A DNA stretch of 64,000 bases, from positions 8,556,001-8,620,000 of the forward strand of contig NC_134440.1 of the NCBI RefSeq assembly GCF_030867145.1, given 5' to 3'. Shown here piece by piece: positions 20,725-30,725 of the stretch. Positions within the stretch are counted from its first letter, which is position 1. Every line of letters starts with the position of its first letter. The stretch comes from Opisthocomus hoazin. Taxonomy: Eukaryota; Chordata; Aves; Opisthocomiformes; Opisthocomidae. A program made the position numbers and the translations under genes. The notes beneath the pieces are model-generated. The model had not been told where the DNA came from. It did not search any database and saw only the letters and a list, made by a program, of their open reading frames with translations.

Positions 20725-23700
20725 GTAAGTCGCCCGTGGACGCGCCGGCCGGGCGCTGCTGCCGGTGGTTTGAGCCCGGCTGGCTCAACGCTGGGCTGGT
20801 GCAGTGCTGGGGGGTGCGGGGCTGTCCTGCCCCCTCCTCTCCCGACCCGGCGCCGTGCTGGAGGCTCTGGCCGCGCCGCGGGGACTGGGAGTCGTCCCGC
20901 GGGGCTCCCGGGACCAGTCTGGCTTGTGGCTGCGGCTGGGAACGGGGCTGAACACGGAGCGGAGGCGAAGCCGGCGGCGATGGGGATGTGGGGGTTCCCT
21001 CGGCTGTCCCGCAGATTTCCCCTGCCGTCACGCTGGTGACGTAACGCGCCGGTTGGGAGCCCGGCGTCTGCGCGAGGCTCGCGGTGAGTGCCGGGGGGGT
21101 CTGCACCGGCCGCTTGCCCTCGGTCCCCGGCCCCGCGGTGACCACGGGGATGGGCGAGAGCCTGTGCCGGCCTGGAGACACCTGCGGCAAACCGGCTCTG
21201 CCCGTTTGGTCGAATTCACTTCTGATTCTTCGAGGCAAAGAGCGATCGGAGCGAGAGCCAGGGGGGGTTTAGGAACAACCCGCTACCGGTGACCCCTAGC
21301 AGTCCGTAAACTGGGAAGCTGGAGAGGGGCAGCCCTGGGTGCAGGTTGGAGACCCCCACCCAGCTGCTGGTGGCTGGGCACAAGGGGATGGCGCGGGGAC
21401 AGGAGGGGGCCCGGCAGCGGCTCCCTGAGCCGGTGGCACGGCGTGGGGGTTCAGGTCCTAAAGCCTGCAGCACCCCAGCTGACCCCGCACGCCGGTGTCC
21501 TGCTGCGAGCCCCGAGGAATGGCTTGGGGTGACGCAGCCCGGATCTGCCTCCAACTCGCCGAGGGCTTCAACCCACCGGGTGCTTTGGGACAAGGGGGGT
21601 GGCTTGGAGCGCTGCCTTGCCGGAGGCCTCTGCGCACTGCCCGGTGGGGACGTCCGCCCCGTCCCTGCTTGCATCGCAGGTCCCCAGAGAGAGGAATGTC
21701 AGTGGGGCTGCAGGAGCCGTCGGTGGGGCTGCAGGAGCCGTCAGTGGGGCTGCAGGAGCCGTCGGTGGGGTTGCAGGAGCCGTCGGTGGGGCTGCAGGAG
21801 CCGTCAGTGGGGCTGCAGGAGCCCTCGGTGGGGCTGCAGGAGCCGTCGGTGGGGCTGCAGGAGTTGTCGGTGGGGCTGCAGGAGCCGTCGGTGGGATCGC
21901 TCTGCCTGCACGTCTGCTGCCCGCACCCTGCCCCGGCGAGGCTCGGCGCTGGCCACACTCTGGCTGCTCAGCACAGGCTGTGGGGCTGGAGGGAAGGGCT
22001 CGAGCTGGGGGGGATCCGGACCCCCCAACCCCCCTTGGGGTCACTGTCTGTGCTCCCACCGCTCGTCCTGCCACCGCCTTCCTGCTGGGGCTTGCTGGGG
22101 TGTCCAGGCTGGGACCTGGGGGTTCAACCTGGCCGCAGACCTCTGGGACCAACTGGGGGGGCTCAGCAGGGAGTGGGTCCGGCTCCCTCCCTCCGGCAGA
22201 GGAGCCAAGCTTCCATCAATGCGCTATTAGTGTTAATTTTTATGATTAACATTGTTTTTCCCCAAATGGTGGAAATTTCTTGCGCCTTGTCACTCCCACA
22301 ATTCACTTCTCTCCCGGCGGCTGGTGTCGTGCCAGACTCAGGAGAGACAGAAATCCGCTGTCAGAATTCTTACTTCAAATCCCCATTGGGCAAAAGGCCC
22401 CAAATCGTGAGCTTTTTACCAAAAATAGACTCAAAAACTTGAACAGAATCATCCTGCCTTCGGGCTGCCGGTGTCTGCGGGGAGCGAGCCCCGGGCGCCG
22501 GGGAGGGTCTGGGGGTCTCGGGGGTTGGGCCGGGGGTGTCGCGAGGACCTGCCTTGGTGGCCAGAGGGGTGTTGGCCCTTCGCATCCTGGGGTTTGGCTT
22601 TGGGCTGCCGAAGCGGACGTCCCGATGCCCAGGCACATCCGTCCCCGAGCCGCTGGCGGGGCCGGGCAGCGTGTTGGCACCGCGGCGGAGTCCCCAGTTA
22701 ACCGTGCCCGTCTCTGCCCGGTGCTGCAGGTACACGGTGCTCTTCTCGCACGGCAACGCAGTGGACCTGGGGCAGATGAGCAGCTTCTACATCGGGCTGG
22801 GCACCCGCATCAACTGCAACATCTTCTCCTACGACTACTCGGGCTACGGCGTGAGCACGGGCAAGCCCTCAGAGAGGAACCTCTACTCCGACATCGACGC
22901 CGCGTGGCAGGCGCTGCGGACGCGGTGAGCGGGGCGCCGGGCAGGGGGAAGGGAGGACATCCAGGAAAACCCTGCCGGCCGGCAGTCTGGAAAACAGGAA
23001 ATCTCCCAGAGAGGGAGCCCGGGCCGCTCGGAACGGGAAGGGGCGGCCGGAAAGCAGCTTTGAGGGGAGCAGGCCGGGGGACCCGGAGGGGCAGGGGTGC
23101 TGCGGGGGTATGACCTTGCTTGGGGGTGCTGGCACGAGCTCTGCTCCCCGTCTTGCTGTTCCCAAGCTCTCCCCTGGCTGTGCCCAGCCCCGTGATGGGC
23201 TCTGCCTCCTCTGCCCTGCCTGCAGCCAGGCCTGGCTCCCAGCATCGCCCGGGAGCTGGGGGCTGCCCCGCGCAGCTGTGATCCGGGGCCGCAAACCCCT
23301 CTGTAACCCGGCTCCTGGCAGGGGTGAGCCTGGACCCCCCCCCAGCTCATCTGGCTGCTCCCTGCTCCTGCCGGGGTGCAGGGCAGCTGCTCTGGGCCCA
23401 GTTGTGAGGAGCTGGGGGAAGGCTGGGGGGACTGAGCCCCCATTCCCCCCCACCCCATCCCAGGAAGCCTTGCAGGGTGCCATGGTCAGAGCAGGGTGAC
23501 CCCCTGGGCTGCATCTCCTGGTAAGGAGACTTGTGCTTGGGTGCTGATGTGCCCTCTCCCTTCTCCTCTCCCTTCTCCTCTCCCTTCTCCTCTCCCTCTT
23601 CCTCTCCTCTCCTCTCCCAGGTATGGGATCAGCCCGGAGAACATCATTTTATATGGACAAAGCATCGGCACGGTGCCCACGGTTGATCTGGCCTCCCGCT

Positions 23701-24925
23701 ACGAGTGCGCTGCCATCGTGCTTCACTCCCCGCTCACCTCTGGCATGAGAGTCGCCTTCCCTGAGACCAAGAAGACCTACTGGTTCGATGCCTTCCCCAA
23801 GTGAGTGGCCCTGAGGAGAGGGGCCGGGGACAGGGGTCAGCTCTGGAGGGGCAGTGCCCAGACCAGCTCTGTCCTGGCCGTGAACAGGGGTCGTGGTGAA
23901 AACCCTGGGCCTGTTTCCCACGATAGACTTAAACCCATTGGGATCCTCCTGCCTCGCATTCAGTCCCCTCCGGGGGATTGCAGCCCTCCCCAGGGTCACC
24001 ATGCCCCCTCCTGAGGGCCGTGCCATGCGTGCACCCCGCGTCGCCGGGTGGCATCGCCTCCTGGCCGTCCTGTCCCGGTGTCTTTGCCCGCCAGCTCTGG
24101 GGCTGTCACGCCGGCCCCTTGTCGGGTATCACAAGCCCCGGGGGGTCCTCGGGACACGTCTCTCCCCCCGGGGAGAGGGCAGGGACAGTGGCGCAGCAAG
24201 GCAGTGCTGAGGGGGAGTGAGCTCTTGCTTCTCCTCTCCCTTGCAGCCAGGCCGGCGGGGCCCGAGGGACGGTCCCCGAGCAGGAAGCCGTGGCTGGGAG
24301 CCACCAGCCCACGCTCTGCATCCCCGTGGCCTCGCTCGGCCTTCAGGGCCGGGCTGAGAACAGCCGTGCTTCCACTGCTCAACGCCGGCACGGCTGACCC
24401 CGGCGTGGGGAGGGCCTGGGCTCATGCTGTCCTGCTGTGGTTTCCATCAGCCCTGCCTGGGTCCCATGGGGCTGTTGTCACTGCTCTCTGGTCCTCGTCT
24501 GTCACGCTGCAGGGGAAGCTTTTCCTGGAGCACATCCTTGGCAGAAGCTCCATGTCCCCGTGCTCTGCTCTCATCAAAGAGCATTTCCTGGTCCCTTTCC
24601 CCGAGGGGATGTGTTCTGGGGGGGCAGGAGGAATGGGGGTGCCTTGATCCCTGTACTTACTCCCCTCTCTTCTCTCTCCCCCGCTCGCCTTCTCGGCAGC
24701 ATTGAGAAGATCTCCAAAATCACCTCTCCCGTCCTCATCATCCACGGCACAGAGGACGAAGTCATCGACTTCTCCCACGGCCTCGCGCTCTTCGAACGCT
24801 GCCCCAAGGCCGTGGAGCCGCTGTGGGTGGATGGGGCCGGGCACAATGACATTGAACTCTACAGCCAGTACCTCGAGCGCCTTCGGAAATTCATCTCCCA
24901 GGAGCTGGCCAGCCAACGCAACTAG
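20411..24925 (+). CDS. ABHD17A: alpha/beta-hydrolase domain protein 17A (protein depalmitoylase), complete
   Basis: Four coding exons (20411-20724, 22730-22924, 23621-23800, 24700-24925) give 304 residues; the human protein has 310. The N-terminal Cys cluster C10, C11, C14, C15, C18 is the palmitoylated membrane anchor of the family. The hydrolase fold carries FSHGN (oxyanion region, about 110-114), nucleophile S184 in GQSIG, D249 in GTEDEV and H278 in GAGHND. The spacing is +65 and +29, as in ABHD17 proteins, so the enzyme should be active. ABHD17 enzymes remove palmitate from N-Ras, PSD-95 and other proteins at the plasma membrane and endosomes. The N-terminal [15 protein letters not shown] and C-terminal regions match ABHD17A rather than B or C, and REXO1 downstream agrees. 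The ATG is the first one in the exon entered at 20212. Confidence 0.97.
21692..21900. repeat. 21-bp minisatellite in ABHD17A intron
   Basis: About nine and a half copies of GTCGGTGGGGCTGCAGGAGCC with few substitutions. The unit is seven codons long and stop-free in several frames, which creates artefact frames reading SVGLQEP and similar on the + strand and others on the - strand. Confidence 0.95.
22200..22450. promoter_or_regulatory. AT-rich candidate enhancer in ABHD17A intron
   Basis: A sharply AT-richer island in GC-rich intron. It holds ATCAAT at 22215-22220, a perfect 7-base inverted repeat TGTTAAT/ATTAACA (22231-22237 and 22245-22251) resembling spaced HNF1 half-sites, and an adjoining SOX-like ACATTGTT. 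The texture suggests a conserved regulatory element. Function is inferred. Confidence 0.4.
22730..22924 (+). CDS. ABHD17A: ABHD17A coding exon 2
   Basis: Acceptor GTGCTGCAG at 22729 and donor ACGCG|GTGAGC. Encodes residues 105-169, from the oxyanion HGN region to WQALRT. Well conserved with the human protein. Confidence 0.96.
23552..23620. repeat. 12-bp CTCTCCCTTCTC repeat forming an expanded polypyrimidine tract
   Basis: Four near-perfect 12-base copies followed by CTCCTCTCC runs lead directly into the acceptor of ABHD17A coding exon 3. Confidence 0.9.
23621..23800 (+). CDS. ABHD17A: ABHD17A coding exon 3 (nucleophile)
   Basis: Acceptor CCTCTCCCAG at 23620, fed by an expanded pyrimidine repeat; donor CCCAA|GTGAGT. 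Encodes residues 170-229 with GQSIG (S184) and SRYECAA. Confidence 0.97.
24700..24925 (+). CDS. ABHD17A: ABHD17A coding exon 4 (catalytic Asp and His)
   Basis: Acceptor TCTCGGCAG at 24699. Encodes residues 230-304 with D249 and H278, ending SQELASQRN before TAG. Confidence 0.97.
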
Positions 24926-25675
24926 CCCCGGGGCGGGGGGGACGGGCAAGGGGTTTCTGCCTGTTTCTCCAGTTCTCCCAGTGCCCCTCCCCAGTCCTTG
25001 CTGCTGGAGGTGCAATGAGTTCGTACAGCCTCAGCTCCAGCCTCAGGAGAGGGCAGGAGGCCCTGGAGCGGATGGAGCGTTTCCTCTGGGACATGAACAC
25101 AACTCTCCTCCCTCCTGGTGTCAGCCCCGGCGCCGCTGGCACCATCGGCCGGGCTGGCGAGAGACGCCGGCTCCCTCCTTCCCCAGAAAGATGGGAGCCC
25201 GCCCTCTTGATGGCGAATCGTCAGCTTCAGCCGTGTCCTCGTCCCCTCTCCTAAAACAGCGAACTCTGGAACTCCTCCCGGCCGCCCTGCTGCTCTGACG
25301 ATAGCAATAAGGCGAGTTGGAGGGGGGCTGGGGGCCCGGCCCCCTCCCCAGCGTCGCTGCGGGGCGGGATGGAGGAAGCGGCCATTCCTGCTCCCGACGG
25401 GAGCTTCCCCGGGATCGGCGCTGGTGGCAGTGGGGTGCCTGGTGTTCACCCCACAGCCGGGGCAGAGCCGTGTCCCCGAGGGGGGTTTGGGGACGCGTGG
25501 AGGAGGTGCCCCCTGCCCCGCACCCCCTCCAGTCTGGCCCTGCTCTGCCTGCCCAGAGCAGCCCCTGTCTTCAGGTCATCCCAGGGAAACCTCCTCTGGA
25601 GCGCTCGCTTGCAGTGCGGGGAAGCGGGGCGAGGAAACCAGGCACCCAATAAAGAGCAGAGGTTTAACGTTTTAC
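24926..25675 (+). other. ABHD17A: ABHD17A 3' UTR with poly(A) signal
   Basis: AATAAA at 25648-25653 is the clear poly(A) signal, giving a 3' UTR of about 740 bases. A weaker AATAAG at about 25306 could give a shorter form. The 41-bp minisatellite begins only about 40 bases past the signal. Confidence 0.75.
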
Positions 25676-25692
25676 CGGTCTGTGCACTTTCC

Positions 25693-26660
25693 TCAGGTGG
25701 GGCTGTCCCCCTGTGACCCAGTCAGGGGGACTAGGACCAGCCCCCACCCCACTGTGACCCAACCGGGGGGACTGGGACCAGCCCCCACCCCACCGTGACC
25801 CAACCGGGGGGACTGGGACCAGCCCCCACCCCACCGTGACCCAACCGGGGGGAGTGGGACCAGCCCCCACCCCACCGTGACCCAACCAGGGGGGACTGGA
25901 ACCAGCTCCCACCCCGCTGTGACCCAACCGGGGGGACTGGGACCAGCTCCCACCCCGCTGTGACCCAACCGGGGGGACTGGGACCAGCCCCCACCCCGCT
26001 GTGACCCAACCGGGGGGGACTGGAACCAGCTCCCACCCCGCTGTGACCCAACCGGGGGGACTGGGACCAGCCCCCACCCCGCTGTGACCCAACCGGGGGG
26101 ACTGGGACCAGCCCCCACCCCGCTGTGACCCAACCGGGGTGACTGGAACCAGCCCCCACCCCGCTGTAACCCAACCGGGGGGACTGGGACCAGCCCCCAC
26201 CCCGCTGTGACCCAAACCGGGGGGACTGGAACCAGCTCCCACCCCACCGTGACCCAACCGGGGGGAGTGGGACCAGCCCCCACCCCGCTGTGACCCAACC
26301 GGGGGGACTGGGACCAGCCCCCACCCCGCTGTGACCCAACCGGGGTGACTGGAACCAGCCCCCACCCCGCTGTGACCCAACCGGGGGGGACTGGAACCAG
26401 CTCCCACCCCGCTGTGACCCAACCGGGGTGACTGGAACCAGCTCCCACCCCGCTGTGACCCAACCGGGGGGACTGGGACCAGCCCCCACCCCGCTGTGAC
26501 CCAACCGGGGGGGACTGGAACCAGCCCCCACCCCGCTGTGACCCAAACCGGGGGGACTGGAACCAGCTCCCACCCCGCTGTGACCCAACCGGGGGGGACT
26601 GGAACCAGCCCCCACCCTGCTGTGACCCAACTGGGGGGACTGGGACCAGTCCCAGCCCCT
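25693..26660. repeat. 41-bp minisatellite directly after ABHD17A
   Basis: About 23-24 copies of a unit reading CTGTGACCCAACCGGGGGG, ACTGGGACCAG, CCCCCACCCCG, with occasional single-base length variants. The unit has no stop codon in any minus-strand frame and its period is not a multiple of three. This explains artefact frames of 533, 445 and 252 codons on the - strand. Confidence 0.97.
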
Positions 26661-28654
26661 GTGGGATCCAGCCCCTCGCCTTTCCCGATGCCCGGCTGAA
26701 TGGCGCTTGGCCAGATCCCCCACGCTTGTCACCCTCCTCCGGGGCCCGGGCAGCCCCCCGGTGCCCGCAGATGGGGAAGGGGCCGCTGGCCCCCCAGGAC
26801 CACGCTGCAGGGCTGGTCTCTTCCAATCCAGCCGTGGGGACAGCGGGACCCGTTCCCCTGCCAGCTCCGGTGCCGTTCCATTCGGGGATCCCATGGGATG
26901 GCGGGCGCAGAGGTGGAGGACGGCCGCAGCCTCCCTCGAGCGTGGCATGGGCAGGGGGCCCATCCTGCAGCGTGGTCCTGTGCCAGCAGCGGGGCCCCGG
27001 GGGGAGCAGATCTCTTTGACCTGCTTCGTGCCCAGCTGTGCCCCTGGCATCGCGGGGACCTCTGCCATGCCGGGGCTGTGCTGGCCGCGGAGGCGGGCGC
27101 TGGGGCACCCCGCTGTGCCCTCCCACCCGCAGACGGGGTGTTTGGCCCCCCAGAAAAGGCCAAACGCTCAGGTTTGTGCTTTTTGGGTCAGCTCCTGCCC
27201 TGACCCCCCACCCCCCCACCAGCAAGAGCTGTTCAAAGCGTCCGTGTGTCTTCCTGCGCATCGCTCGCCCCGACCCAAACAGCAAAGCACCCAAAGCACC
27301 GCTCTGCCCCTTCCCGTGCCCGCAGGGACCCCTGTGGAGCTCCCAGGCCCCGGTTCCCCCCCCGTGTCCCCGTCACCCTCCCATTGCGAGGCCGGGGGGC
27401 CCAGCCCGCTCATGTGAGGAGCGATAATCTCCTTAGGCGGCTCTCGGAGGGGCTCAGGGGCCTCGTGGTGGGGCCTCGCCGCGGCCCCATGCTCGGAGCA
27501 CTCGAATGCACCTATTGTTTGGGGCTGGGAGCCGTGGGGGGGGCCGAGGCGGGGGGCACGGGACCCCCTGCGCCCCACACATCGCTCACCTCCCCCTGGG
27601 ACCCAGGCAGGGTCCTCCAACGGGGCAGGCAGGACCCTTGGTGCTGGGACCCCGCAGCAGCTAAAAGAGGCTTTGGGTGTTGGGGCTCTGGGGGGGCTCC
27701 CCGCCTTTTCCAGGGGGGTTTTGGGGTCTGGGAGCCGGGATATCTGGCTTCTCCCCGAGCATCCCCCCAGCCCTCCCTTCCCCAGCGGCTGGGTGGTTTC
27801 ACAGCCTTTAGCTCCCGCACGTGCTGGAAGCCAAAGTCAGCGAGGTCGCCCAGCCCGGCTGCCCCCCGGCCCCGATCAGCGGGGCTGGAGCAGCCCGTGG
27901 CTCCCTGATCCCGGCACAGAGCCGGGTTGTTTGCACCGAGGGTATTTTTATCCTCTTACTGCTGCCCGTTTCCTGTCGGGCTGCGGATGCTTCCGAGCGG
28001 CTCTGCGTCGCCGGCGGGACGGCTCGGGGTTGGGTGTCTGAGGATGGCGGGGCGGCTCGAGTTTGGGTTTATTGTGTCTCAGTTTAAAAAAAACCAACCA
28101 AAAAAACAGGCAAAAGGACAGAAAAGTTCAGCCTGATCCCCCGAGGTGGGGGGTGTGAGGTCCTGGTGAGCCGGACGTCGCCGGCTGCTGCCCCCATGAC
28201 GGCTGTGATCTGTCGCCGTTCGGGATCGGGGCTGTCTGGGTCAGGGTCCTGCGCTGCTCCTGGCCCGAGGGGGCTCAGGCTCCATCCTCCCCCCAGGCAC
28301 GGGCAGCTGGAGCGACGATGGCGGGCGGGAGAAGCACCAACCCCTGTGTGAGCCGCAGGCTCCCCAAAATGCATGAGCCAGACCCGCCCCGGGGGTGCTG
28401 GGCGCAGTGTCCCCCACCAGTGGGGCCGTACTGGGCCGGGAGCCACCGGGACAGCCCGTCTGTCCCCACCGCTGGTGCCGTGGTCTGGGTGCACCGGGAG
28501 GCGGAAGGACAGGGGCTGGGTTGGGGACGTCCGCGTGTGCCGATGGCCGCGAAAGGGGACGACGCACGGGACGTCTCAGGGACCCCACGCGAGGAGCCCT
28601 CGGCAGAGGCGCGATCCCGCTGCACGGGGGACGTCGGGCTCACCGGGTGACCGG
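26661..28654. other. GC-rich intergenic region, no gene recognised
   Basis: No protein family, RNA gene or mobile element was recognised on either strand. In human this interval would contain KLF16, but no C2H2 fingers with TGE(K/R) linkers are visible. Confidence 0.5.
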
Positions 28655-28880
28655 CCAAGAGGGCTTTAAGTCTCTTTTGGGGCATAAATGAGGCTTTTGA
28701 TGGCCGGGGCCTGTGCGCCGCGGTCATAAGACCCCGCTCACGGCCGAGCTCAGTCATGGGATCCAGGAAACTGAATTAAAGCGTCTTAAGGAGCTTTTTT
28801 CCGAGCTCTGCTCCGGTTTTTCACGTGCTTGTCATATGAACAGAGACGGTATAAAAGGGCAGAGGGGAAGGATCCCACCC
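28655..28880 (+). promoter_or_regulatory. candidate TATA-box promoter of unknown transcript
   Basis: A lower-GC block with CATAAATGAGG, a CACGTG E-box near 28822 and TATAAAAG at 28850-28857. If used, transcription would start near 28880. It is the only strong TATA box in the intergenic region. The gene it would serve is not identified. Confidence 0.35.
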
Positions 28881-29032
28881 ATGGTCGGGCTGGGGAGAGG
28901 GGAGGGCGCCGGAGGAGGGGTGCCAGGGCAAGGGGCTCCGCACGGCGCCGGCGAAGATGGAGGGAAGGGGACAGGAAAGGAGGAGGAGAGGAGCGGATGC
29001 GCTGGCAGCAGCCCCCGGCTCTGCCGCGCCAG
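28880..29032 (+). other. candidate first exon downstream of the TATA box
   Basis: Ends at a consensus donor (GCCAG|GTGAGC at 29033). A possible acceptor (CTCCGTCTGCAG) lies at 29623. An open frame begins with ATG at 28880 and encodes a Gly/Glu-rich peptide not recognised as any family. It may be a long non-coding RNA or nothing. Confidence 0.2.
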
Positions 29033-29810
29033 GTGAGCGGGGCAGCGACCCGGGGCCGGCGGGGGATGGCTGGGGCCGGTGGCAGATCTGGGGGGGGTAG
29101 AGCCCATCTGACCCCGACCCCCCAAACGCTGCGAGCATCCCGGGGTGCCCGCGGCTGCGCCCGGACACCTGGCGAGAGATGGCGAGCGTGGCGTCGCGTC
29201 ACGGGGACGAGGGGGCAGGGGGTCACCCACCACCCCGCGCTGCCGGCTGGGGGGACAGGGTGGTGGGTGGCCCCCGGGGTGACCCGTGCTCGCTGGGGTG
29301 CCTGGATCTGGGCGAGCAGCCATGGGACAGACCCACCCAGCTCCGCGCTGCGCACATACGTGTGCACACACCTGTGCCCCCCCCGCTCCCCACCCCCTCG
29401 GGTTCGCACACGCGAGCCCACGCGTTCCCCTACAACCCCCCCGGCAAACGGCAGCGCTGCCGGAGCACACGGCCCCCCTCGAGCGCCCGACGCCACCCGA
29501 ACCGTCCCAGGGGAGAAGCCGCGCTGGGAGATCGGTGGGCTGGAGGTCACCTCCCGCAGATGGTGGGGACCCCCCCCCCAGCTCCCCCGGGCTCCTTCCC
29601 TCACCTCTCTCCTCCGTCTGCAGGAGCGTTCGGCCGGAGGAGTGCGGGGCCGCGGCCCCCTGCCCCCTGTGAGCTTCCCTTTGTCATCCTATGCCTGAGC
29701 GATGCCTGGAGGCTGGGACGGCGAAGGGAGGCCCACGGGCTGCCACAGCCCCGCGGCGACGGCGCCTGGACGGCACGCGCGGGACCCCCGACCCGGGGCC
29801 CGAGGCCTGA
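29033..29810. other. GC-rich segment, no gene recognised
   Basis: Open frames on both strands overlap and lack similarity to known families. No RNA gene or mobile element was seen. Confidence 0.4.
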
Positions 29811-30725
29811 GGGGGCTGGAGCATCATCTTGGGGGGCTGGCACATCTCCCTGGGGGGCTTGGACCACCCCTGGGGGGCTGGAGCATCCCCTCGGGGGTCA
29901 GAAGCACCCTTGGGGGGCTGGAGCATCATCTTGGGGGCTGGAGCACCCTTGGGGGGCTGGAGCAAACCCTTGGGGGGCTGGCACACCTTGGAGGGCCAGG
30001 AACACCCTTGGGGGGCTGGAGCATCATCTTGGGGGCTGGAGCACCCTTGGGGGGCTGGAGCATCCCCTTGGGGGGCTGGCACATCTCCCTGGGGGGCTTG
30101 GAGCACCCTTGGGGGGCTGGAGCATCCCCTTGGGGGGCTGGCACATCTCCCTGGGGGGCTTGGAGCACCCTTGGAGGGCTGGAGCATCCCCTTGGGGGGC
30201 TGGCACATCTCCCTGGGGGGCTTGGAGCACCCTTGGAGGGCTGGAGCATCCCCTTGGGGGGCTGGCACATCTCCCTGGGGGGCTTGGAGCACCCTTGGAG
30301 GGCTGGAGCATCCCCTTGGGGGGCTGGCACATCTCCCTGCGGGGCTTGGAGCACCCTTGGAGGGCTGGAGCATCCCCTTGGGGGGCTGGCACATCTCCCT
30401 GGGGGGCTTGGAGCACCCTTGGAGGGCTGGAGCATCCCCTTGGGGGGCTGGCACATCTCCCTGGGGGGCTTGGAGCACCCTTGGAGGGCTGGAGCATCCC
30501 CTTGGGGGGCTGGCACATCTCCCTGGGGGGCTTGGAGCACCCTTGGAGGGCTGGAGCATCCCCTTGGGGGGCTGGCACATCTCCCTGGGGGGCTTGGAGC
30601 ACCCTTGAGGGGCTGGAGCATCCCCTTGGGGGGTCAGAAAAACCCTTGGGGGTTCAGAGCATCCCCTTGGGGGGCTGGCGCATCCCCTTGGGCATCAAGA
30701 GCACCCTTGGGGGGTTGGCACATTG
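29811..30725. repeat. 62-bp minisatellite with ~21-bp subunits
   Basis: Nine nearly identical 62-base units (start points at 30081, 30143, 30205, 30267 and every 62 bases to 30577) are flanked by more diverged 20-21-base subunits of the type CTTGGGGGGCTGGAGCACC. The flanks look older and the centre recently homogenised. Stop-free frames on both strands give artefact proteins of up to 517 codons. Confidence 0.97.

Noticed and set aside
19393-21238. 548-codon plus and 498-codon minus frames over ABHD17A exon 1
   Set aside because: Shadow frames of GC-rich sequence overlapping the true ABHD17A exon, which matches a known family in another frame.
21458-22442. Frames reading SVGLQEP, GAAGAVG or CSPTDGS repeats
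   Set aside because: The 21-bp minisatellite in the ABHD17A intron gives perfect heptapeptide repeats in several frames on both strands.
25664-27294. Minus-strand frames of 533, 445 and 252 codons with VTAGWGLVPVPP-type repeats
   Set aside because: They are readings of the 41-bp minisatellite, whose unit has no stop in any minus frame and whose period shifts frame each copy. No start context, splice sites or family similarity.
29811-30725. Regularly spaced repeats reminiscent of a CRISPR array
   Set aside because: Units are head-to-tail with no unique spacers, and the genome is avian. This is a minisatellite.
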